NCBI GenBank assembly: GCA_021811505.1
Contig: JAJZOM010000131.1
Coordinates: forward strand, 1 to 10,577
From: Thermoplasmata archaeon
GTDB lineage: Archaea; Thermoplasmatota; Thermoplasmata; Thermoplasmatales; Thermoplasmataceae
Length of the DNA stretch: 10,577 nt
Direction of reading: 5' to 3'
Numbering within the stretch: position 1 is the stretch's first letter; every line of letters starts with the position of its first letter. The notes beneath the pieces are model-generated. The model saw only the letters and a program-made list of their open reading frames with translations, was not told the DNA's origin and did not search any database. The position numbers were made by a program, and so were the translations under genes. Positions 5,661-10,577 of the stretch are shown piece by piece.

Positions 5661-5966
5661 ATGAAGATACCAGGAGAGGATGTGAACGTCCTCCACACCC
5701 TGATAAACGAGATGTCACATGCAAGGCTGGAACACCTCTACAGGAAGGTTCCCAGGGGCATTGCAGAATCCGAGATGGAACTCTCCACCTACCTGGTTGG
5801 GGCACACTTCGGCTTCGACCTCCGTGATGAATCGGCAGCATACGTCAAGGGATGGCTGGACAATGTCAGGAACACAGACAGGAAAGATATGGGGAAGGAG
5901 AACCTGGACAGGGTGATGAACAATGCAAGGTGGCTGATCAATGAGATTTCAAATGCTATACTCTAG
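5661..5966 (+). CDS. ArdC-like domain protein, degenerate copy 2
   Basis: A 101-residue paralogue of the 3575-3952 product, clearly alignable over its whole length (MKIPGE, SHA-LEH-Y, ESE-ELS-LVG-HFG-D, YVKGW). The zinc motif reads NEMSH at 16-20: the first zinc-ligand histidine is replaced by asparagine while Glu17 and His20 remain, so peptidase activity is doubtful. ATG 5661 corresponds to the start of copy 1, but it has no ribosome binding site and homology continues upstream in frame to about 5592, then across a frameshift. It may thus be the 3' part of a broken or recoded gene of about 155 codons. Two hairpins follow the stop. It could act as a dominant or DNA-binding regulator, or be decaying. 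Confidence 0.55.
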   Translation: MKIPGEDVNVLHTLINEMSHARLEHLYRKVPRGIAESEMELSTYLVGAHFGFDLRDESAAYVKGWLDNVRNTDRKDMGKENLDRVMNNARWLINEISNAIL

Positions 5967-5970
5967 GAAG

Positions 5971-6009
5971 AATTCATTTTTATGAATTTAACGAAACCTG
6001 AGTTTCGTT
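5971..6009 (+). terminator. Two tandem hairpins after ArdC-like copy 2
   Basis: AATTCAT (5971-5977) and ATGAATT (5982-5988) form a seven-pair stem around TTTT. Next, AACGAAAC (5990-5997) and GTTTCGTT (6002-6009) form an eight-pair stem around CTGA. GTTTC can also pair with GAAAC at 6011-6015. They sit between a stop codon and the next promoter, fitting a terminator or operator. Confidence 0.5.
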
Positions 6010-6044
6010 TGAAACGATCCCGAAGAAAATTCTAATATGAAAGC

Positions 6045-6051
6045 TATATAA
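6045..6051 (+). promoter_or_regulatory. TATA box for a leaderless transcript
   Basis: TATATAA is centred near 6048, exactly 26 bp before ATG 6074, with no ribosome binding site in between. This is the arrangement of a leaderless archaeal mRNA. Confidence 0.65.
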
Positions 6052-6073
6052 GGTCGAGGTCATTAAGATAAAT

Positions 6074-6388
6074 ATGCTTTCGAATCCTGAATCTATTAAA
6101 TCGCTAAGTAGTACGTCCACAAGTATCTCTAATTCTATTTCAGTGTTTTCAGACCGTCCAAGACCAGAAATGAGCATTAATGAAATAGGGAACAGATTGT
6201 ATTTGGATTATAAAAGGGAAGCAACAAACTGGATATATGGTGAGTCTGACGTGGAAATAGGTTTGACGAATGACCTGAGAATCTCATACATTTCTATAGA
6301 GATAAAATCAAGGAAAGCAATAGAGGACTTAGACTTACTAAAGGAAGCCGTTGAAAATGAAAGAGCCAAAGGTAGTTCTGAAGAATAG
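6074..6388 (+). CDS. Hypothetical protein, first gene of an A+T-rich trio
   Basis: A 104-residue soluble protein that I do not recognise. The first 30 residues are very rich in Ser and Thr (SLSSTSTSISNSISVFSD) and look disordered. Residues about 35-100 look like a mixed alpha/beta domain: NRLYLDYKREATNWIYG, then two strands around LRISYISIEIKS, then an acidic helix. The start is set by the leaderless promoter 26 bp upstream. Its 3' end overlaps the next gene by 32 bp in another frame, so the two are coupled. Base composition is visibly more A+T-rich than the operon to the left, suggesting separate acquisition. Confidence 0.5.
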   Translation: MLSNPESIKSLSSTSTSISNSISVFSDRPRPEMSINEIGNRLYLDYKREATNWIYGESDVEIGLTNDLRISYISIEIKSRKAIEDLDLLKEAVENERAKGSSEE

Positions 6389-6767
6389 TGCACCCTGTAC
6401 TGTAAAGATACCTGAACTGGGCTTACAGGTTACATTTGAGATAATTGATGCTCAGATAGCTATAATTGGGCTGGGTGTAAATGTCTTAAATACAACGCTA
6501 AAAATAGTTAACCAAGAGGCCATTAACAAGAAGCCATTCATAGGAATACCTTTAAATCAATTATCGGAGGAACAGCTCGATAAGATGTCAATGTTTGAGT
6601 TTGATGATCCAGCTAAGGCAAGGTTCGAAGCCCAATCAGGAGAAAAAGTAGACGTATACGCCGAACCTGTACTTGTGAGATTTTCTGATCGGTATATCAC
6701 CGGATTGGGATTCCCGCATTTCAACATATCCACAATGTCAGGTGCAATCATTGTGCAAAACGATTGA
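6357..6767 (+). CDS. Hypothetical protein, middle gene of the trio
   Basis: A 136-residue protein that I do not recognise. The frame also offers a TTG at 6351; ATG 6357 is preferred, with GGAAG about 9 bases upstream. It looks beta-rich and soluble: CTVKIPELGLQVTFEIIDAQIAIIG, then NTTLKIV, then VDVYAEPVLVRFSDRYITGLGF. A short acidic linker (SEEQLDKMSMFEFDDP) lies in the middle. There is no signal peptide or clear membrane segment. It overlaps the genes on both sides, so the three are one transcription unit. It could be an immunity or antitoxin partner of the third product, but only position suggests this. Confidence 0.5.
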   Translation: MKEPKVVLKNSAPCTVKIPELGLQVTFEIIDAQIAIIGLGVNVLNTTLKIVNQEAINKKPFIGIPLNQLSEEQLDKMSMFEFDDPAKARFEAQSGEKVDVYAEPVLVRFSDRYITGLGFPHFNISTMSGAIIVQND

Positions 6768-7131
6768 TTTTATAGATAATCACATGGTTGACCGAAACCA
6801 TTTTGGCGACATCTATAAATATATTTTAAGTGAAATCAGAGATGAGGGCAAAGCGAAACAAATTATTTCTGACGTTCGTTCTTTGCATTTGCCATGGCTA
6901 TCAGGAACCTTTAATAATGAATCTTTCCTAAATTCTTGTATTACTGAATCACGAAGCGAAGTCTACGAGGAAGAATGGAGAAAGCTTGCACATCTTAGAT
7001 TTCAGATTAATGGGAAGGAGCTCTACTTTCAAGTGGTGTTTTCAAAAATAGGCAGTTGCTTCAAGATAGTTACTGCTTTTCCTAACAGAAAACCCAAGAA
7101 AGGCATTATTTACTATTATATTCCTTGTTAA
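6742..7131 (+). CDS. Hypothetical protein, possible BECR-fold RNase-like toxin
   Basis: A 129-residue protein from GTG 6742; TTG 6751, with AGGTG six bases upstream, or ATG 6784 are alternatives. The N-terminal half is helical. The C-terminal half is a compact strand-rich domain, HLRFQINGKELYFQVVFSKIGSCFKIVTAFPNRKPKKGIIYYY. The strand-Val-Thr-Ala-(Phe/Tyr)-Pro ending is the kind seen in barnase/EndoU/colicin/RelE (BECR) RNases and related toxin families. No catalytic set can be confirmed by eye, so this is a lead only. It overlaps the middle gene by 26 bp from the GTG. Together they could be a toxin-immunity or defence cassette. Confidence 0.45.
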   Translation: MQSLCKTIDFIDNHMVDRNHFGDIYKYILSEIRDEGKAKQIISDVRSLHLPWLSGTFNNESFLNSCITESRSEVYEEEWRKLAHLRFQINGKELYFQVVFSKIGSCFKIVTAFPNRKPKKGIIYYYIPC

Positions 7132-7172
7132 AGAAAGAATTTTGTTAACTTCTACCCTAAAACTTAACGCCC

Positions 7173-7180
7173 TTTATATA
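7173..7180 (+). promoter_or_regulatory. First TATA-like box upstream of the integrase
   Basis: TTTATATA is centred near 7177, about 85 bp before the integrase TTG, which would give a leader of about 60 bases. Confidence 0.35.
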
Positions 7181-7206
7181 TCGACTTCCAGGTTTCCAAA
7201 GGCCAG

Positions 7207-7214
7207 TATATAAA
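7207..7214 (+). promoter_or_regulatory. Second TATA-like box upstream of the integrase
   Basis: TATATAAA is centred near 7210 and predicts a start near 7236, 26 bp before the integrase TTG. It is the better placed of the two boxes. Confidence 0.45.
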
Positions 7215-7261
7215 CGGACATAGAAAAACCATTAAGTCTTGCCACAAACTTAACACTGGTT

Positions 7262-7822
7262 TTGAGAGCCATTGTCAGATCATCGGAGAAATTTGAAGTC
7301 AGGATCCTCAGGCCATCGGAATGGGAAATACTGAGAGACAGCCTGGACATCAACATGAAAAGGATATGCACATCTCTCCTGGTAACAGGCATGAGATACG
7401 CTGAATTGCAGAGATTCAGGGAGAACCCGGACTGGCTGGATGGCAGGTTCGTCCATCTTCCCCGGGGATCCATGATGAAGGTCAAGGCCAAACAGAAAGA
7501 GAGGGCGATTAGGTTGAGTGATATCGGCAAAACCCTGATTTCCGATCTATTCCAGGCTCCTCATCCATTGCCTGAACTTCCTGCATTCGACATGAAGCTC
7601 AGAAGGATTTCGAAAAGGATCCTCGAGGGAACTCCAGTCAACAATAAGACTTTCAGGAAGACCTGGGAATCCTGGCTGGTGTTCTATTATCCGGACAAGT
7701 CTCTGCAAATAGCATTGAGTCAGGGTCACACCACGGTGACGCAGTATGAACATTATGTGAATATACCGTTTGAGGAAGAGGACAGGAAAGAGATGAGGAA
7801 GTGGGTTGAGGGGTGGACATAA
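7262..7822 (+). CDS. int: SSV1-type archaeal tyrosine recombinase (integrase), catalytic domain only
   Basis: A 186-residue site-specific recombinase that would insert and excise a mobile element. It matches the C-terminal catalytic domain of archaeal virus and plasmid integrases. Visible catalytic residues are Arg45 (TGMRYAELQ), a lysine in the K-rich turn 73-79, Lys129-x-x-Arg132 (KTFRKTWESWL), His156 (SQGHTTVT) and the nucleophile Tyr165 (EHYVNIPF, with Tyr162 nearby). The ending GW is typical. The N-terminal DNA-binding domain of full SSV1 integrase is not present. This may be a natural short form or the C-terminal half left after the integrase gene was split by integration. The frame has no ATG before Met32; the TTG at 7262 is the only plausible upstream start, and no strong ribosome binding site is seen. 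No tRNA-derived attachment site is visible nearby. Confidence 0.75.
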   Translation: MRAIVRSSEKFEVRILRPSEWEILRDSLDINMKRICTSLLVTGMRYAELQRFRENPDWLDGRFVHLPRGSMMKVKAKQKERAIRLSDIGKTLISDLFQAPHPLPELPAFDMKLRRISKRILEGTPVNNKTFRKTWESWLVFYYPDKSLQIALSQGHTTVTQYEHYVNIPFEEEDRKEMRKWVEGWT

Positions 7823-7897
7823 GTGTCTTTGGAATAGAGACTGTATTTGCTAAACAAATAAACAACAGAATAATCTTTTTCACTGGAGTCAGATACC

Positions 7898-7938
7898 TTA
7901 TATCATACTATGAGTAATCCTATCTTCTCATTTTATTT
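7898..7938 (+). promoter_or_regulatory. TATA-like boxes ahead of the OLD nuclease
   Basis: TTATAT at 7898-7903 and TTATTTA at 7932-7938 predict starts near 7926 and 7961, both before TTG 7984. A GGGGAAG at 7971-7977 would serve as a ribosome binding site seven bases upstream of the TTG. Confidence 0.35.
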
Positions 7939-7983
7939 AGAATTCGGTCAAATGTTGCTATTAACCAGTAGGGGAAGCATAGA

Positions 7984-9918
7984 TTGAAAATCTTGAAACT
8001 AAAATTAAAAAATGTTCGAAGTTTCAAAAATGAAACAATAATCAACTTCAGTGACAATCTTTCAGTTCTGATCGGTCCCAATGGTGGCGGGAAAACAAAC
8101 ATATTGGACACTCTAACAGTTGTCTTGAATCACTATTTCTTTAGAGATATAAGGGAGGCCCCGGGAAATGATGCAGCGGGAACCCCATTCATATCGTTGC
8201 AAGATGTATTCCACTTTGGGGATGCTAATCACAACGGAGTTAGAACATTTCTTGAAAAATACCAGGGCTTGGAGCAAGAACCCCAGATAATCTCAATAGA
8301 ATTTAAAATCACTGAAGAGGATATTGTGAACATTAGGAGGATGAAAGCGAATAAGCAGGTGTTGAGTGAATTTGAAAAGTCTCACTATCGTGGGGGACAT
8401 AGAATCATTGGACTCAATCTGGGAGGAGTAGAGCTATCGGTTGGAGATACAATCACCTATGAGATTAAGGATTGGCAAACACCCGTTCTTGCTGACAAAA
8501 GATCTGAGGCTTTCTCCAATTACCTATCTTTCTTTAACGTATACGACTTTCTTGTAAACTCTTATAATCAAAGCCGAGAAAATGGAGATGCCCTTGAAAG
8601 ATTGTATCCAGTCATCCAATATTTTTCGCCACATAGAAACTCATCTATTGATCGGGCATTCGTTGATCTTCCGCCTCTGAATCTGACCGAACTATCACAC
8701 ACGTACAGAAACAGCACTTCAAGGTCTAGCAATAAGGCTTCAGATTATATTTTAGGTTATCTAGCCCTTAAGAAGCGCAACTATTATGACAATGAGGAAA
8801 TGTTCCAAAATGATAAAGAAATTGTTGTACTGAAATCTATACTTTCAAACTTTGGTTACGATGGAATAGAAGCAAACGTAATTAACCCACAAAAGAACCA
8901 TTATGAGGTACGCCTTAAAACAGGAGGTTACAACCTCGACTTAGGGAAACTGAGTTCCGGTGAAAAAGAATTGATCGTAATGGTTTTGTCAATTTTCTCA
9001 TACGGCATAACAAACGGAGTTGTAATAGTTGATGAGCCCGAATTGCACATTCACCCGAGGTGGCAAAGAGGATTATTGGATGCTTTTCGAGTTTTGCAAA
9101 ATGAGAAAAACGTCCAGTTCATCATAGTCACTCATTCACCATTTCTGATAGACGTTAGTAATCTGAATGGTGTCATAAGGGTATACAAGGAGGATTTCGC
9201 AAGTCTTGTAGTAAATTATGACGAAAACCGCTCAATAAGTGCGAAGAATCTATATGGCGCACTTAATGCTTTGACAATTGAGAAGGCTTTCTTTGTTGAT
9301 AAAGTCTTGTTGGTTGAGGGAATCTCTGATCGAGTGATCTACAAAGCAATTCTGGACAAAGAAATCACAAACAAAAACGGACCTTCAATAGAGATAATAG
9401 ATGTCGGTGGAAAACACAATTTTTCTAAATTCCAGGAAGTTCTCACCGCATTCAACATTCAAAATGTAATTATAGCAGATCGAGACTATGCCATCGATTT
9501 GAAACTAGCAAACGATAAGTGTCTGGAACTAAACGAAAAAGGGTTGATGGAAAATCTTAAGGAGCGAGGAAGCAAAGACCGCACCTCCTTAATTGGTATC
9601 CTTGATAAATTTACTTGGGAAAATAGGGATTCTCTGACGGAGCTGGATTATTCAGAGTTAAATGGCTTAAACAATTACCTGAAAACTAAGAACTCAAATA
9701 TCTCTGAGAACTGTAGAGGGGCATTAAGTGGTGAAATAGAGATGCAATACAGAAAGGGGATTTACATCTTGAAGGAGGGGGAGCTGGAAGATTATTTTCC
9801 AGTCAGCGGAAAGATGGATATTGAGAAAGCCCTTGAGATTAGAAACAAAATCATTATCGGAAATCTCGCCACTCCTCTTGAAATGGTTTCAATATTTCGG
9901 ATGATTATCGCAAAATAG
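7984..9918 (+). CDS. OLD-family ATP-dependent nuclease (ABC-type ATPase plus TOPRIM)
   Basis: A 644-residue protein. OLD-family enzymes couple an ABC/SMC-like ATPase to a metal-dependent TOPRIM nuclease; GajA of the Gabija anti-phage system and phage P2 OLD are members. The ATPase has Walker A GPNGGGKT (31-38), a long insert, the signature LSSGE (323-327), Walker B VVIVDE (346-351) and the H-loop His384 (VTHSP). The TOPRIM domain starts near 435, with EGISD (Glu445, Asp449) and the acidic pair Asp499/Asp501 (ADRDYA), then GELEDYF near the end. All key residues are present, so it should be active. The start is TTG 7984; the frame has no ATG before the conserved N-terminal strand. No UvrD/GajB-type helicase is encoded up to the window end, so it resembles stand-alone OLD rather than Gabija. 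The gene is A+T-rich like 6074-7131 and lies 161 bp after the integrase, as cargo of a mobile element. Confidence 0.85.
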   Translation: MKILKLKLKNVRSFKNETIINFSDNLSVLIGPNGGGKTNILDTLTVVLNHYFFRDIREAPGNDAAGTPFISLQDVFHFGDANHNGVRTFLEKYQGLEQEPQIISIEFKITEEDIVNIRRMKANKQVLSEFEKSHYRGGHRIIGLNLGGVELSVGDTITYEIKDWQTPVLADKRSEAFSNYLSFFNVYDFLVNSYNQSRENGDALERLYPVIQYFSPHRNSSIDRAFVDLPPLNLTELSHTYRNSTSRSSNKASDYILGYLALKKRNYYDNEEMFQNDKEIVVLKSILSNFGYDGIEANVINPQKNHYEVRLKTGGYNLDLGKLSSGEKELIVMVLSIFSYGITNGVVIVDEPELHIHPRWQRGLLDAFRVLQNEKNVQFIIVTHSPFLIDVSNLNGVIRVYKEDFASLVVNYDENRSISAKNLYGALNALTIEKAFFVDKVLLVEGISDRVIYKAILDKEITNKNGPSIEIIDVGGKHNFSKFQEVLTAFNIQNVIIADRDYAIDLKLANDKCLELNEKGLMENLKERGSKDRTSLIGILDKFTWENRDSLTELDYSELNGLNNYLKTKNSNISENCRGALSGEIEMQYRKGIYILKEGELEDYFPVSGKMDIEKALEIRNKIIIGNLATPLEMVSIFRMIIAK

Positions 9919-10031
9919 ACCATGATTGCACAGCTGCTTCCATGCACGGGAATTGGGAAGGATTGGTAGCGTTTCATATTTTCTAGTGATCGGAACAAAG
10001 AGGCCATCTGTCCCTGGGACCCTCAAATCGG

Positions 10032-10126
10032 TGTCCGAAAAACCTACCCCTCAAAACTGACTGGTTTATTTATATACCCCCTACCCATGATTTTACTGTC
10101 CGAAAAGGAAATCTTTGTTGGACAGT
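10032..10126. repeat. Repeated TGTCCGAAAA motif around a TATA box
   Basis: TGTCCGAAAA occurs at 10032-10041 and 10097-10106, 65 bp apart, on either side of a TATA-like TTTATTTATATA (10065-10076). The second copy begins ACTGTCC (10095-10101) and pairs with GGACAGT (10120-10126). CCTACCC also occurs twice, at 10043-10049 and 10080-10086. The layout fits an operator pair or remnants of insertion-sequence ends. The rest of 9919-10214 holds a GTCCC-T-GGGAC palindrome at about 10009-10019 and no ORF I can support. Confidence 0.45.
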
Positions 10127-10173
10127 TGAAATGAATGACATGGGATAAACAATGAAATGGATTAGAATTATAG

Positions 10174-10180
10174 TTAAATA
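10174..10180 (+). promoter_or_regulatory. TATA-like box of the transposase gene
   Basis: TTAAATA is centred about 38 bp before ATG 10215 and predicts a start near 10203, giving a very short leader. Confidence 0.35.
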
Positions 10181-10214
10181 CCATACCGTTAATACGTAAT
10201 AGCATTTTCTATAC

Positions 10215-10577
10215 ATGGGGCGAAGAGAAACAATTCCAGTTCAAAGGAAAATGAGTGCAGATGAGCTTGAACAGCGGATCAAGACTCTTGAAAAGGACAC
10301 TATGGTACTCAAGCGGTTGTATTTCATTAGACACAGATACAAAGGCGATTCTGTGGAAACAGCTGCGGAGAAGGTCGGTGTGTACAAGATGGTGGCATAC
10401 CAGTGGCAGGATCGGTGGAACGAGGATGGTTATGGTGGCCTTGCTCCAAGGTTTGCAGGCGGTAAACCTGCAAAGCTCTCCAGGGAGAAGATCGAAAGGC
10501 TCAGATCAATCCTTGGGGAGAGGGATGACTGGACCACAGAAGAGGTGCAGGATCTCATCGAAAAGCGATTTGCCGTC
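10215..10577 (+). CDS. IS630-like transposase, N-terminal part (runs off the window)
   Basis: An open frame of 121 codons from ATG 10215 to the last base, with no stop. The first 30 residues are basic and helical. Residues about 30-75 contain a helix-turn-helix of the kind that opens IS630/Tc1-type transposases (SVETAAEKVGVYKMVAYQWQDRWNEDGYGGL), followed by PRFAGGKPAKLS and a second winged-helix segment (WTTEEVQDLIEKRF). The DDE catalytic domain would lie beyond the window. These elements insert at TA; the left terminal repeat should lie in 10127-10214 but cannot be defined without the right end. Confidence 0.8.
   Translation, partial: MGRRETIPVQRKMSADELEQRIKTLEKDTMVLKRLYFIRHRYKGDSVETAAEKVGVYKMVAYQWQDRWNEDGYGGLAPRFAGGKPAKLSREKIERLRSILGERDDWTTEEVQDLIEKRFAV

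Larger units (their letters stand above)
10127..10577 (+). mobile_element. Left part of an IS630-like insertion sequence
   Basis: Inferred from the transposase N-terminus at 10215 and its own promoter. The left boundary given here is approximate; no terminal inverted repeat can be matched inside the window. Confidence 0.45.

Noticed and set aside
5582..5827. 81-codon ORF on the plus strand
   Set aside because: It is out of frame with the ArdC-like homology, Arg- and Pro-rich, and has no family features: a shadow of copy 2.
7174..7530. 118-codon minus-strand ORF
   Set aside because: It lies opposite the integrase and its promoter, with the integrase motifs fully explained on the plus strand.
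2268..9918. CRISPR array or tRNA attachment site bounding the element
   Set aside because: No regularly spaced long repeats, no tRNA cloverleaf, and no long direct repeat flanking the integrase region could be found by eye.
10088..10135. 15-codon ORF from ATG 10088 as a leader peptide
   Set aside because: The predicted transcript start is downstream of its ATG and no ribosome binding site is visible.

Overview
The window looks like chromosomal DNA of an acidophilic Thermoplasmatales-type archaeon carrying an integrated mobile element. The archaeal assignment rests on TATA boxes about 25 bp upstream of likely transcript starts, start sites that fit leaderless transcripts, GGTGATC- or GGAGG-type ribosome binding sites, an SSV1-type (archaeal virus/plasmid) integrase with a K-x-x-R motif, and a sulfide-oxidation gene pair. 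The order-level placement is inference from gene content.

Layout. (1) 181-2267 is probably host: a flavin-dependent sulfide dehydrogenase-like protein, a DsrE-type sulfur carrier with a CxxC motif, and a four-helix membrane protein. The first 22 bases of the window are an exact inverted copy of the FAD-binding motif of the first gene. (2) 2340-5265 is one compact five-gene operon behind a TATA box and a folded leader RNA. It encodes a glycosylation-rich surface protein with two membrane segments, a three-helix membrane protein, an ArdC-like zincin, a small helical protein, and a P-loop ATPase with two tandem zinc ribbons. The spike-like protein, membrane protein and ATPase order recalls a membrane-vesicle (pleolipovirus-like) virion or plasmid transfer module; this is a hypothesis. 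(3) 5266-6009 holds phased repeats, a second degenerate and frameshifted ArdC-like gene, and tandem hairpins. (4) 6074-7131 is an A+T-rich three-gene unit of unknown function from a leaderless promoter; its last product has an ending reminiscent of BECR-fold RNases. (5) 7262-7822 encodes the integrase catalytic domain. (6) 7984-9918 encodes a full-length OLD-family ATPase/TOPRIM nuclease, probably a defence gene. (7) 9919-10577 is a regulatory gap with repeated motifs, followed by the start of an IS630-like transposase that runs off the end.

Together, 2340-9918 reads as an integrated virus- or plasmid-like element: a structural/packaging operon, anti-restriction-type proteins, an integrase, and accessory cargo including an anti-phage-type nuclease. 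I found no tRNA gene, CRISPR array or convincing flanking attachment repeats, so the element boundaries are not defined. The most unusual items are the leader RNA that hides its own ribosome binding site and the ArdC-like pair, in both of which the homology crosses into another reading frame.
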